From: VXYL01 sp963422285
GTDB taxonomy: Bacteria > Pseudomonadota > Gammaproteobacteria > Pseudomonadales > Azotimanducaceae
Length of the DNA: 64,000 nt
Direction of reading: 5' to 3'
Assembly: GCA_963422285.2 (NCBI GenBank)
Contig: CAXXJO010000001.1
Coordinates: 806,001 to 870,000 of the forward strand
Positions within the stretch are counted from its first letter, which is position 1; every line of letters starts with the position of its first letter. The position numbers and the translations under genes were made by a program. Shown one piece after another: positions 44,928-54,557 of this stretch. Under the pieces are notes generated by a model. It had not been told where the DNA came from, did not search any database, and saw only the letters and a program-made list of their open reading frames with translations.

Positions 44928-45992
44928 ATGGACGAGAGGCGAGTACACAAAGGCCGCGGTGCCGTATCGAATCCAGCAGGACGGTTCGAGCAGACGCCCA
45001 GCGCGGCTGTGGACGATGGCTGGGGCCAGCCCCAGGACGATTTCCCATCCCCGGACCCCCGCACCTCGTTCCTGCCTGATGATACCCGCAACATCATCGC
45101 CACCAATCACTCGCCAGACATCCCCTTCCAGCAGTCGGTGAACCCCTACAAGGGCTGCGAGCATGGCTGCATCTACTGCTACGCCCGTCCCACCCATGCC
45201 TACCTCGACCTCTCTCCCGGTCTCGACTTCGAGACCAAGATCTTCTACAAGACCAACCCCGCCGAGCGGCTGCGGGAAGCGATGGACAAGCCCGACTACC
45301 AGTGCCAAACGCTGGCGATAGGCACCAATACGGACCCCTACCAGCCCGGCGAGAAGCACTACCGCGTCACTCGCGCCGTGCTGGAAACTCTGCTGGACTA
45401 CCGCCATCCGGTCACCATCGTCACCAAGGGCGCACTGATCCTGCGCGATCTCGACCTGCTGGGCGAACTCGCCGCCCACGGCTTGGTCAGCGTCGCCGTC
45501 AGCATCACCACCCTCGACAACGAATTGAAGACTAAACTCGAACCCCGTACCGCCTCGCCGGCGGCCCGGCTGCGCATGGTGCGCAAACTGCACGCTGCCG
45601 AAGTGCCCGTGGGCATCATGATGGCCCCCGTCATCCCCATCCTCAACGACAGCGAGATCGAGGCCGTGGTCGCCCGGGCAGCGGATGCCGGCGCGTCGTT
45701 CGCGGGGTACGTCATGCTGCGCCTGCCTTTCGAGGTGGAGGACTTGTTCACCGAGTGGCTCGCCGAGCACTATCCGCTGAAAGCCGAGCACATCATGAAC
45801 CGGGTGCGCGACCTTCATGGAGGCAAGGCGTACCAAGCACAGTGGGGCATCCGAATGCGCGGCCAAGGCGTGTACGCGGACCTCGTCGCCAAGCGCTTCG
45901 AGATCGCCCGGCGCAAGCATGGCCTCGACAAACAGCGCCGCCCGGAACTGCGAACGGACCTCTTCCGCCGCCGACAGGGAAAGCTGTTCTAG
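44928..45992 (+). CDS. PA0069/Rv2578c-type radical SAM protein
   Basis: The 354-residue protein has the radical SAM cluster motif CEHGCIYC (Cys77, Cys81, Cys84) following NPYKG, the characteristic opening of this spore-photolyase-related family. FETKIFYKTN, AIGTNTDPYQPGE and PVTIVTKGALILRD also match. It cleaves S-adenosylmethionine to start radical chemistry; the substrate of this family is not known to me. It diverges from the GST gene, and the two starts are 46 bases apart. Confidence 0.88.
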   Translation: MDERRVHKGRGAVSNPAGRFEQTPSAAVDDGWGQPQDDFPSPDPRTSFLPDDTRNIIATNHSPDIPFQQSVNPYKGCEHGCIYCYARPTHAYLDLSPGLDFETKIFYKTNPAERLREAMDKPDYQCQTLAIGTNTDPYQPGEKHYRVTRAVLETLLDYRHPVTIVTKGALILRDLDLLGELAAHGLVSVAVSITTLDNELKTKLEPRTASPAARLRMVRKLHAAEVPVGIMMAPVIPILNDSEIEAVVARAADAGASFAGYVMLRLPFEVEDLFTEWLAEHYPLKAEHIMNRVRDLHGGKAYQAQWGIRMRGQGVYADLVAKRFEIARRKHGLDKQRRPELRTDLFRRRQGKLF

Positions 45993-46182
45993 CGCCGCTG
46001 GTGCCTCAAACCTTCCCTGGCGGCTTGCAGGAGGCCAAGGCCGCAAAGAAAGACCAGTGTGCGCCGATTAGGATGGCCGAACGCTTGTCCACAGCGCTGC
46101 AGCAAGCAGCCTTGGCGCATCGCATTCGGGCGCTCGATGCCTCGAACCAGCCGGGTATGCATTGCGCCGGCGCGACCGGACG

Positions 46183-47163
46183 TCATTTCGACAGAATGCG
46201 TCGCACGGTCTCGGCGTGGACGGACAGCGCCCCGGCGATATCCTCGACGTTTCGCCCCAGGCTGTGCAGATGGCGGATGGATTGCGCCAGCAGCTGCGCC
46301 TCCCGCTGTTCCGCTTGCGCTGCCCGCTGCCGCTCCCGCTCCGCCCGACGCTCGGCCTGCTCCGCGCGTTGCTGCTGCCGCTGCGCTTCTTGCGCCGACA
46401 CGATCGAGTCCCGCAGCAGCAAATCCTCCCCTTCCATGTTGCGCCGAATCTCCCCGTCCGCCATCGCCCGGTGCAGACGGCGCAGTACCGGGCCGTACTC
46501 CGCCGGATAGGCCGACTCCTCCAGCGACAGCACGTGGTTGTCCTCTCGCCCCGCCGACACCAGGCCCTGGTCGAAGATCGACAGGAACCGTTCCAGATCG
46601 TCCCGCCGCCGACTCGTCAGGCGCGGGATCTGCACGATATGGCTGCGGTGGTTCAGCCCGGCCACGAACGGGTGCCCGGCATCCAGCCGCCGCCCCGTGC
46701 GCCGCTCCGTCACCAGCGGGCAGACGTCGACCACCGCCTCGTCCGACAGTCCGAGGTCGTAGCCCAACAGGTAGATCGTCACCAGCGGCACCGCCTCCAT
46801 GTGCCCCGCGGGGCCGACGGCCAAGTTGCTGCGGCTGCGGTACTGCTCCCCCAGGTACAGGCGGAAGCGCTCGATCACCGTGGGCGCGTTGGTCTTCTGT
46901 ATCTCGACGAGCACCTGCCGCAGGCCGCCGTCCGCCATCCCGACCCGTGCCGCGAAGTCCATGCGCATCAGGGTGAGCAGAGGCAGGTCGTCCCCGCCGA
47001 CCAGCGCATCCGAATGCACCGCCGCTTCCTGGGGGCGGAAGGCCAGCGACCGCACGTCGAGGTCGGCGATCCTGCCGATCAGCAGCCGGGCGGCGCTGTT
47101 GTCCTGCATCAGGTACTTGAAGACGACGTCGTAGATGGGGTTGGCGATCTCCATGGGCCGCAT
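46183..47163 (-). CDS. Rpn/PD-(D/E)XK nuclease-family transposase-like protein
   Basis: The 326-residue protein opens with IYDVVFKYLMQDNSAARLL, typical of the PD-(D/E)XK recombination-promoting nuclease group. VLVEIQKTNAPTVIERFRLY supplies the E-x-Q/K catalytic strand. After about residue 245 there is a long Glu/Arg/Ala/Gln coiled coil (RQQQRAEQAERRAERERQRA) and a short C-terminal helix-turn-helix (VEDIAGALSVHAETVRRIL). Members nick or cut DNA and are often multicopy. A truncated MITE copy begins 43 bases upstream of its start. Confidence 0.82.
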   Translation of the reverse strand: MRPMEIANPIYDVVFKYLMQDNSAARLLIGRIADLDVRSLAFRPQEAAVHSDALVGGDDLPLLTLMRMDFAARVGMADGGLRQVLVEIQKTNAPTVIERFRLYLGEQYRSRSNLAVGPAGHMEAVPLVTIYLLGYDLGLSDEAVVDVCPLVTERRTGRRLDAGHPFVAGLNHRSHIVQIPRLTSRRRDDLERFLSIFDQGLVSAGREDNHVLSLEESAYPAEYGPVLRRLHRAMADGEIRRNMEGEDLLLRDSIVSAQEAQRQQQRAEQAERRAERERQRAAQAEQREAQLLAQSIRHLHSLGRNVEDIAGALSVHAETVRRILSK

Positions 47164-47205
47164 TCAATCCCAGCGTTCGTCTTCGCGTCAACTCGACGGT
47201 TCGGT

Positions 47206-47300
47206 GGCAGTGGCTCGGTTCGACTTTGGACAAGGCTGCGGATGCCACTGCATACGGAATTCGACGCTGTCTCATGCTCGCGCGATGCAGCATGACGATG
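47206..47300 (+). mobile_element. MITE-like element, copy C (3' truncated)
   Basis: The left end GGCAGTGGCTCGGTTCGAC (47206-47224) and the interior GCGGATGCCACTGCATACGG and GCGATGCAGCATGACGA blocks match the other copies. The right inverted repeat is missing after about 47299, so this copy is about 95 bp and defective. Confidence 0.75.
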
Positions 47301-47455
47301 CCAAGGCGGTGCCGCTTGGAGCCTTCGTCATGGGGTTGCGTGGCTCGCCTCAGCACAGCCGACGGTGCGAAGGCGGCTTCCTCGGGTGACTGGACAAGAC
47401 ACGACGGCGGCGCGACACTGGCCGTCCATTGACGAGCGGAGGCGTTGGGGAGTCG

Positions 47456-47983
47456 ATGCCGATGAACACAGGAGCCGCCGGAGGAGATTCGCCATCTGCC
47501 AAATACGGAGTGGTCATCGAACGTGGCGACGGACACGACTGCGTACTGTTCGAACGCCAGCTACAGCATTGCGTCGAAGAAGTCTGGGCTGCGATCGTCG
47601 AGCCACGACAACGGGCCGTGTGGGTGCCTGGCATCCGGTTCGAACCGGAACCCGAAGGACGATTCGATATCTGGTTCGGCGAGGAGTGCGAAGGCCCCGC
47701 CCATGTGTCGGGAACATTGACTTCGTTCGAACCGCCGCGGCGGGTGCAGCTAGGGACGATTGGTTTCGAACTGGAACCGGGCGAGCGCGGCGGCTGCCTG
47801 CTCCGGTTCTCCGACGTGCTGTGGTACGACGACAAACGCACCAAGACCGAGTTCGCCAACGCCGTGTTGGGGGGCTGGCACCGGTTCCTGGACCAGTTGG
47901 AAGTCTGGCTGGACGAAGGTCGCCGGGCCGAATATCTGCCGGAGCCGGACTATTCGAAGATCGACATGCTAGGGCGGAAGTAG
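47456..47983 (+). CDS. SRPBCC-family protein
   Basis: The protein has about 175 residues from ATG 47456 (a TTG at 47429 is a less likely start). The START/AHSA1-like fold is visible: CVLFERQLQHCVEEVWAAIV, VWVPGIRFEPEPEGRFDIWF, GTLTSFEPPRRVQL and GGWHRFLDQLEVWLDEG at the C-terminal helix. These domains bind hydrophobic ligands; the ligand is unknown. Confidence 0.8.
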   Translation: MPMNTGAAGGDSPSAKYGVVIERGDGHDCVLFERQLQHCVEEVWAAIVEPRQRAVWVPGIRFEPEPEGRFDIWFGEECEGPAHVSGTLTSFEPPRRVQLGTIGFELEPGERGGCLLRFSDVLWYDDKRTKTEFANAVLGGWHRFLDQLEVWLDEGRRAEYLPEPDYSKIDMLGRK

Positions 47984-48023
47984 CCGCAGCGGAGGCACTC
48001 GATGTCGAAGTGCCCGTGTCGGG

Positions 48024-48836
48024 CTACACGCCCACCGGGCTCGGGCGGGATACAGGCCAAGTGCCCAGCCCGGGCAGCTTGATCGCCAACGGCCGGAAGC
48101 GGATGCCGGCGACCAGGCCGAAGAGATTCACTTCCACGCCTTCCCGCCACGCCGCCATCGCGCCGGCCACGCCGAACAGCGAGAGCTGGTAGCCGGTGCC
48201 GCTCGGCGCAGGACCGAACAGGGCGCTGGGGGCCAGGAAGTCCTTGCCGATCGCCGTGGGTGGCAGATCCAGGCGCAGTTCCGGTACCCGACGAGCCACG
48301 AAGGCCGTGAACGTATTGCTGTTCGGGCCGGGCCACAGGCGATATTCCCGGGCGTAGGGGTAGTCCGCCACCGCGGCCTCGATCCTGTCGATGACGACGT
48401 CCACGCCGGTGCCGCGCAGGTCGGCCAGCAGCAGGGGACGGTTGGAGAACCACAGGGCATCCGTCCGTCCGCGTTCCTGCACCAGCGCCGAGCCTGTGCG
48501 GCGCAGCCGCCAGCCGATGACTTCGTAGCGCATGTAGTGGTCGGCGTCGGTGCGCTTGACCGCTATCCAGGTATGCATGGCGACCGCCCCGCGCATGCCC
48601 CAAGTCCGTGCGCCGTAGACCTGCGCCACGGCTGCCCGGGTTTCGGCCGGCGATGGCGCCTGCCCGGTAGCTCCGTGTTCGGCATCGCGCCAATGCGGAC
48701 GCTCCGCGAAGGCAAGGCGAACTGCCGAGATCAGTGCCGGCGCCACGAATATCGCGAACAGTATCCAGAGCGTCATGCGGCCCCGCCGGCGCCTGGGTTT
48801 GTTCCGGGTCGGGTCGATTCCGCCGCGATGCGCCAC
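48024..48836 (-). CDS. DUF3750-like membrane-anchored protein
   Basis: The 270-residue protein has a basic N-terminus followed by a membrane helix (MTLWILFAIFVAPALISAVR; Met at 48776 is an alternative start). The rest looks extracytoplasmic: WGMRGAVAMHTWIAVKRTDA, YEVIGWRLRRTGSALV, ADYPYAREYRLWPGPNSNTF and GKDFLAPSALFGPAPSGTGY. The pattern matches the uncharacterised DUF3750 family. Function unknown. Confidence 0.75.
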   Translation of the reverse strand: MAHRGGIDPTRNKPRRRRGRMTLWILFAIFVAPALISAVRLAFAERPHWRDAEHGATGQAPSPAETRAAVAQVYGARTWGMRGAVAMHTWIAVKRTDADHYMRYEVIGWRLRRTGSALVQERGRTDALWFSNRPLLLADLRGTGVDVVIDRIEAAVADYPYAREYRLWPGPNSNTFTAFVARRVPELRLDLPPTAIGKDFLAPSALFGPAPSGTGYQLSLFGVAGAMAAWREGVEVNLFGLVAGIRFRPLAIKLPGLGTWPVSRPSPVGV

Positions 48837-48869
48837 CTCCCTATCGCCTCGTCGGGATCAGTCGATACA

Positions 48870-49169
48870 ATGGCAACGAACCCGCACAGCAGGCGGCCTG
48901 CTTTGACCCACCGTTTCGACATCCCCCACCGTCACCGGACCTTCTCCATCGCCATCACCGAGGACGACGGATTGGAGCTTTGGCTGGATGGCTGCCTGCG
49001 CAAGCGACGCGACCCCGACGAGCGCGACCCGCTGTACGTCTGGACCAATATCGAACTCGACTGGGAAGAGCACCACTATGTCGAGGCGCGGTACTTCCGC
49101 CGCCGGCGCGAACTCGAAGTGACGATCAACGGAGAGCCGACCCTTGCGGAGTCAGTGCCGGCTCCATGA
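48870..49169 (+). CDS. Small protein of unknown function
   Basis: An ATG at 48870 begins a 99-residue product with a histidine/arginine-rich start and a compact beta-rich body (FSIAITEDDGLELWLDGC, YVWTNIELDWEEHHYVEARY, LEVTINGEPTL). It resembles small uncharacterised proteobacterial proteins. Its 3' end overlaps the RND pump gene by 44 bases in convergent orientation. Confidence 0.6.
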   Translation: MATNPHSRRPALTHRFDIPHRHRTFSIAITEDDGLELWLDGCLRKRRDPDERDPLYVWTNIELDWEEHHYVEARYFRRRRELEVTINGEPTLAESVPAP

Positions 49170-52100
49170 CCCCTGGCTGTGCCGCGGCGGCCTTCCGCGG
49201 CTTTGAGCCGCCAGCGAGGACCGCCTTGAGGTTCGCCTGGATGTTGTAGAGGCAGGGGATCAGGATCAGCGTGATCATGGTGGCGAACAGGATGCCGAAC
49301 GCCAGCGATACCGCCATGGGTATGACCATCTGCGCATGCATAGATCGTTCGAAGACGATGGGCACGAGCCCGAAGAACGTCGTCAGCGAGGTCAGCAGAA
49401 TGGGTCGGAAACGTCTGCCCCCCGCTTCGATCGCCGCCTCGGTCGGGGTCGCGCCTTCCGCGATCCGCCGGTTGACGTAATGCACCAGGATGAGGCTGTC
49501 GTTCACCACCACCCCGGCCAAGGCGAAGAAGCCGAGCAGAGAGATCGCGTTCATGGCGATGCCGACGACCATGTGGCCGATCACCGCGCCGATCAGACCG
49601 AAGGGGATCGCCGTCATGATGATCAGGGGCTGCAGGTAGGACTTCAGCGGCACGGCCATAAGCACGTAGATGCCGAGCAGGGCGATGCAGAATCCCCAGA
49701 TCATCTCCCACACGGAGGACTGCTGCTCCCGCATCGCCGCGCCCATGCCGAACTCCACAGTGGGATAGCGGCTTGCCAGTGCCGGTATGGCGGTGCGGTT
49801 GACCGCGCCCGTCACTGCTCCGGGTTCGACGGCGTCGGTGTCCGCGTTGGCCGACACCGTCACCGTGCGCTTGCTGTTGATGCGGCTGATGGTGTTGTAG
49901 CCGCGTTCGAGCTCGTAGTCGGCCACTGCGTTGAAGGGCAGTTCCCTGCCGTCAGGCAGGCGGATCCACATGTTTTCCAGGTTGCCGATGGACCTCCGCT
50001 CGCTGCGCGGATAGCGCACCATCACCCGCACTTCGGATTCGCCTCGCTGGATGCGCTGCGCCTCGGCACCGTAGAATGCTTGCCGCACTTGGTTCGCCAA
50101 ATCGGCCAGGGTAACCCCTAGCGCTTCCGCTTCCGGACGGATCCCGAGCTTGATTTCCTCGGGGCCGACATTGGCCGAACTCTCGATCTCGAACAGGCCG
50201 TCGTAGGAGCGCAGATGCTCGGCGAGTTCCTCGGCGGCGGCTTCCACCTGCCCGTGGTCCCTGCCGGAAAGCCGGAAGGAAACCGGCGGCCCGCTGCTCA
50301 TGTTCTTGCTGGCCGAGAAGCGCAATTCCTTGGTGCCGGCGATCTCGCCGATCTTCTCGCGCCACCGGCTCTCGATCACTCGCGGGCTGACTTCCCGATT
50401 CTCGCCCTCCGCCAAGGCCACGTTGAACCTGCCGCTGGAGCCGTTCTGGATGAAGGCGAAGACATGCTCGACGACATCGTTCTCGAAACCCATCTCGGCC
50501 TTGATTTCGTCGTTCACTTCGCGCAGCGCGGCGTCCATCTGCCGAACGATGCTGGCGATCAGCGCCTCCGGCGCGCCTTCCTGGAGTTCCACCTGGGCTT
50601 GAACGTAGTCCGCTTCCATTTCCGGGAAGTACACCACGCGCACCCAGCCGCCCAGCACCAGCCCGACCATCAGAATGGCGACGGCGATGAACGCCGCCAG
50701 CGTGGTCCAGCGGTAGTCGATGGCCCGAGCCAGCAGCGGCATGTAGACTTTTTCGATGAAGCGCTTGAGCGTGGCATCCGCCCAGTCCGACAAGCCACGC
50801 TTGCTGCCGTGGGAGGAGCGCATGATGGCGAGGTGGGACGGCAGGATCAGCTTGCTCTCCACCAGGGAGAACGCCAGGCACAGCACCACCACCCAGGCGA
50901 TGGAGGCGGCGAACGCGGCCGTGCGTCCGGTCTGGAACAGCATGGGCAGGAACGCCATGATGGTGGTGAGGACGCCGAACGTCGCCGGTACCGCCACCCG
51001 CTGGGCGCCGCGCACGATGTTGGCCAAGGTATAGCCGTGCCGTTCGGTTTCTGCATAGGCGCTCTCGGCAATGATGATGGCGTCGTCCACCACGATGCCG
51101 AGCACCAGGATGAACGCGAACAGGCTCATCATGTTGACGGTGACGTCGGTGAACGGCATCAGCATGAACGCGCCGAGGAAGGCCACCGCCATGCCGAGAA
51201 TCACCCAGGCGGCGATCTTCAAATGCAGGAAGAGGCCAAGGATCACCAGCACCAGGATGGCGCCGAGCACCATGTTCTTCAGCATCATGTCTAGGCGGCC
51301 TTCGAGGAAGACGGAGGTGTCCGCCCACACCGTCAGCTTGGCTTGTGCCGGCATCGTGGCATTGCGTTGCTCCACGTAGCGTCGTACCGCGGCGCTGACG
51401 TCGAGCGGGTTCTCCTCCTCGGTGGCCATGACGTTGATGCCGAAGGAGCGTTTGCCGTTGAAAAACGAGTAGCTTTCCACTTCCGCGAAACCGTCGCGGA
51501 TGGTGGCCACGTCGCCCAAGCGAATGCGGGTGCCGTCGGGCCGCGTCAGCAGCACGATGTGCTCGAATTCCTGCCCCGTATAGGCTTGGCCGGTGGCGCG
51601 CAGACGGATGTCCCCGGCGGCGGAGCGAATGGCACCGCCCGGCAGGTCCAGGGACCACTGGCGGACGGTGTGCGCCACGCCTGCCAAGGTGAGGCCGTAC
51701 TGGCGCAGCGTGGCTTCCGAAATCTCGATGGATATCTCGAACGGGCGCGTCCCCATCACTTGGGCGAAGGAGACATCGGGCAGCGCGACCACCTCTTCGC
51801 GGATGGTGTCCGCGAGCTCCTTCATGGTGGCTTCGTCGAGATCGCCGGCGAGCTGGATGTTGACCACTTGGTTGGTAAACCGGAACTCGGAGATCATGGG
51901 CCGCTCGGTTTCCGCCGGGAACGTCGAGATGCCGTCGATGGCCAGCTTCAGCTTGTCCATAATCTCCGCGAGTTCGACCCCCTCCTCGAGCTCGACGTTG
52001 ACCGTGGCCATTCCTTCGGAGGCGCGGGACTCGATCTCCTGAATGCCCTCGATGGACTCGATGGCTTCCTCGACGCGCAGGACGACGCCCTTCTCCACCT

Positions 52101-52308
52101 CCTGCGGGGCCGCGCCAAGGTAGGGCACCTGGATCTGGATGGTGCTGGTTTGAAACTCGGGGAAGGTTTCCTTCTTCAACAGGAACAAGGCCGCGATGCC
52201 GCCGATGATGAGGGCGAACATCATCAGGTTGGCGGCGACGTGGTTCTGGGCGAACCAGCCGATCAGGCCGGTGACCTGGTCCGCAGGGGCTGCCGCCTGG
52301 TCACTCAT
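49126..52308 (-). CDS. RND-family efflux transporter, inner-membrane permease
   Basis: The 1060-residue protein has the AcrB/MexB-like plan of twelve helices with two large periplasmic loops. Seen: FAQNHVAANLMMFALIIGG at the first helix, KKETFPEFQTSTIQIQVPY, ILVLGIVVDDAIIIAESAYA with the proton-relay aspartate pair, and in the second half LLGFFALAGVVVNDSLILVH and PILLTSLTTFFGLVPIVFE. It exports drugs or lipophilic compounds by proton antiport. It overlaps the adaptor gene by eight bases. No outer-membrane TolC-like gene is present here. Confidence 0.93.
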   Translation of the reverse strand: MSDQAAAPADQVTGLIGWFAQNHVAANLMMFALIIGGIAALFLLKKETFPEFQTSTIQIQVPYLGAAPQEVEKGVVLRVEEAIESIEGIQEIESRASEGMATVNVELEEGVELAEIMDKLKLAIDGISTFPAETERPMISEFRFTNQVVNIQLAGDLDEATMKELADTIREEVVALPDVSFAQVMGTRPFEISIEISEATLRQYGLTLAGVAHTVRQWSLDLPGGAIRSAAGDIRLRATGQAYTGQEFEHIVLLTRPDGTRIRLGDVATIRDGFAEVESYSFFNGKRSFGINVMATEEENPLDVSAAVRRYVEQRNATMPAQAKLTVWADTSVFLEGRLDMMLKNMVLGAILVLVILGLFLHLKIAAWVILGMAVAFLGAFMLMPFTDVTVNMMSLFAFILVLGIVVDDAIIIAESAYAETERHGYTLANIVRGAQRVAVPATFGVLTTIMAFLPMLFQTGRTAAFAASIAWVVVLCLAFSLVESKLILPSHLAIMRSSHGSKRGLSDWADATLKRFIEKVYMPLLARAIDYRWTTLAAFIAVAILMVGLVLGGWVRVVYFPEMEADYVQAQVELQEGAPEALIASIVRQMDAALREVNDEIKAEMGFENDVVEHVFAFIQNGSSGRFNVALAEGENREVSPRVIESRWREKIGEIAGTKELRFSASKNMSSGPPVSFRLSGRDHGQVEAAAEELAEHLRSYDGLFEIESSANVGPEEIKLGIRPEAEALGVTLADLANQVRQAFYGAEAQRIQRGESEVRVMVRYPRSERRSIGNLENMWIRLPDGRELPFNAVADYELERGYNTISRINSKRTVTVSANADTDAVEPGAVTGAVNRTAIPALASRYPTVEFGMGAAMREQQSSVWEMIWGFCIALLGIYVLMAVPLKSYLQPLIIMTAIPFGLIGAVIGHMVVGIAMNAISLLGFFALAGVVVNDSLILVHYVNRRIAEGATPTEAAIEAGGRRFRPILLTSLTTFFGLVPIVFERSMHAQMVIPMAVSLAFGILFATMITLILIPCLYNIQANLKAVLAGGSKPRKAAAAQPGVMEPALTPQGSALR

Positions 52309-53470
52309 TGACGCGCACCCTCATGCCGGGTAGGGGCTGCGCCGGCGGCGTAGCGGTGAAGCGGTCGCCGTCCTCGATCCCGGTGGCCACATAGGCGAAT
52401 TGTTCGTCGGCGCGCAGGACTTCCAGGATGCGCGGCTGGATCGTCATGTCCTCGCCCACCAGCCACAGCGTTTCGCCCCGTTGCAGCGAGTGGCGCGGGA
52501 TGGCGAACAGATCGCCGCCGGGCCGACCCTGGATCGAGGCGGTGACGAAGGTGCCGATGCGCAGCGGCTGCCGGCGGTCGCCGGCGGCTTCGGTGTCGCC
52601 GTAGGCACCATAGGGATCGTCCACTTGGGCGACCACATACAGCACCCGGCTGCCGGTGTCGAACACGCCTTCCGAGCGCACGATCCGCCCCTCCCAAGCG
52701 CGGGCGACGCCGCCGATGTCGGCATGGAGGGTGGCGGGCAGGAACGATTCGCTGTTCGGTGTCGGCAAGTCCAGGTATTGGAGATCCTTCTGCGGCAGCG
52801 GCAGGCGGACTTCGGCGTAGTCGATGGCAAAGGTTTCGGCCAGCGCCGTGCCGACGTTGACGAACTGGCCGACGTCGGCGCGCTTCTCGCGCACCATGCC
52901 ATCGTAGGGCGCACGGATCACCGTGCGATTGAGATCCTCGGTGGCCTTGTCCAGGTCGGCTTCCGCGGACTCCAGCCCGGACACGGCCTCGGCTAGCTGC
53001 GGCTTGCGCAAGGCGAGGTCCGAAGCCGGGCGGGCGGCGGCGTCCAGGCTGCGCAGCCGCTGCCAGTCTTGGTAGGCGTAGCCAGCCAGGGCATGCTCCG
53101 TGGCCACCTTCGTCTTGGCCTTGGCCACCTCGGAACGGGCGCGCTTGAGGGAAGTCTGGTAGTTGCGCGGGTCGATGCGCACCAGCACATCGTCGCGCTG
53201 GAAGAAGCCGCCGCTGACGAAGGCCGGCGACACCTCGACGATCTGCCCGGACACTTCCGAGACCAGCGTCGTGCGGGTGCGCGGCGTCACCACGCCTTGG
53301 GAATGCACCATGAACGTCACTGGCTGGCGCTTCGCCACTGCCACGTCCACCAGCAGCGACGGCGGCAGCACCGGCTTCTGCTGCACTTCCGGGCGGGCAG
53401 CCACGATCCACGCCAACAGCACGGCGCCGGCGATCAACGCGATCGGAAAGACGATTTTAAGCCACCGCAT
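52301..53470 (-). CDS. RND efflux periplasmic adaptor (HlyD/AcrA-like)
   Basis: From ATG 53470 the protein has 389 residues: a membrane helix (IVFPIALIAGAVLLAWIVA), the split lipoyl domain (VVTPRTRTTLVSEVSGQIVE and RTVIRAPYDGMVREKRADVG), a coiled-coil hairpin (ETASGLESAEADLDKATEDL-like) and a beta-barrel domain. It links the permease to an outer-membrane channel. A longer open frame to 53524 is possible but has no better start. Confidence 0.9.
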   Translation of the reverse strand: MRWLKIVFPIALIAGAVLLAWIVAARPEVQQKPVLPPSLLVDVAVAKRQPVTFMVHSQGVVTPRTRTTLVSEVSGQIVEVSPAFVSGGFFQRDDVLVRIDPRNYQTSLKRARSEVAKAKTKVATEHALAGYAYQDWQRLRSLDAAARPASDLALRKPQLAEAVSGLESAEADLDKATEDLNRTVIRAPYDGMVREKRADVGQFVNVGTALAETFAIDYAEVRLPLPQKDLQYLDLPTPNSESFLPATLHADIGGVARAWEGRIVRSEGVFDTGSRVLYVVAQVDDPYGAYGDTEAAGDRRQPLRIGTFVTASIQGRPGGDLFAIPRHSLQRGETLWLVGEDMTIQPRILEVLRADEQFAYVATGIEDGDRFTATPPAQPLPGMRVRVNE

Positions 53471-53501
53471 AGGCGTGTTCTCGGCTGCCGGCCCCCGGCA
53501 A

Positions 53502-54476
53502 GTGCTACGAAAGGTAACGCGCATCGACCATACTAGCGCATTCTCAGGCAGATGGAATCCTCCATTTTCCGTTCATGCCCCCGATTCGGCTGCCACCCCT
53601 CTGTCGCGCAGGGATCGCTTCGCCCAAGACGGCTACTTGGTGCTGCGCGGCTTCGCCACCGAGGCTGAATGCGGGCGCCTGGCCGGAGCGGCGAGGCGCG
53701 ACTTGCAGCCCTTGGTGGCCCCCGCCGAGTTCGAGGCCGATGTGGGCTATCCGGGCGCTCCGGCGACGCGAGCCGCGGCCGGCGGGCAGACGCCGCGCCG
53801 CTTGCTGCATGCCTACGCTCGGCACGATGCGTTCCGGCGCTTTGCTACCCGGCCCGAGCTGGCAGCGGTGCTGAGGGAGTTGCTCGGTGCCGATGTTCGC
53901 CTGTCCCAATGCCACCACAACTGCGTCATGACCAAGCATCCCGGCTTTTCCAGCGCTACCCTGTGGCATCAGGACATGCGCTACTGGTGCTTCGGCCGCC
54001 CGGAGCTGGTTTCCGTCTGGCTGGCTCTCGGCGCGGAAACTCGGCGCAACGGCGCTCTGCAGGTGATCCCTGGCAGTCACCGGCTGGAGCTGGACCGGGG
54101 CCGCCTGGATCGGGGCCTGTTTCTGCGCCCGGAACTCGTCGAGAACCGCAGCCTGATCGAGTGCGCCGTAACCTTGGAACTCGTTGCCGGCGATGTGCTG
54201 CTGTATCTCCAGCCGCCTGTTCCATGCCGCCGGCCGCAACGACACCGGCGAGGTGAAGCTGTCGGTGGCGTTCACCTACCACGCCGCCGACAACCAGCCG
54301 ATTCCGGGTACCCGCTCGGCGCAGTATCCGTCCATCGTCGTGCCCTGCGCGGCATCGCGCCGACCGACGGCGCAGGCGCTGAAGCCAAACGCCGCGCAGA
54401 GGGCTGGACCCTGCGCAAGCCGCGGCGCGCCCGCCACTGCCCGGCGACGGCGATGGCGTCGGCACAGATGGCGTAG
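53502..54476 (+). pseudogene. PhyH-type dioxygenase, frameshifted near its C-terminus
   Basis: The first two thirds are a PhyH domain: DRFAQDGYLVLRGFATEAEC, then CHHNCVMTKHPGFSSATLWH with the iron motif in TLWHQDMRYW, and ALQVIPGSHRLELDRG. Near 54205-54215 the frame slips: GDVLLY is followed in another frame by SSRLFHAAGRNDTGEVKLSV, which carries the distal histidine. A second slip back may occur near 54345. The start is unclear; GTG 53502 is the nearest start codon in frame. As sequenced the distal ligand is lost. It is divergent from the RND pump. Confidence 0.7.
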
Positions 54477-54557
54477 ATAGGTTAGCATCCGGCCCTGCCG
54501 CTGCCGGACTTGGTGGCGAATCGTTCGCTCGTCGAAGAAGATTGGAAGGAGACCGAC

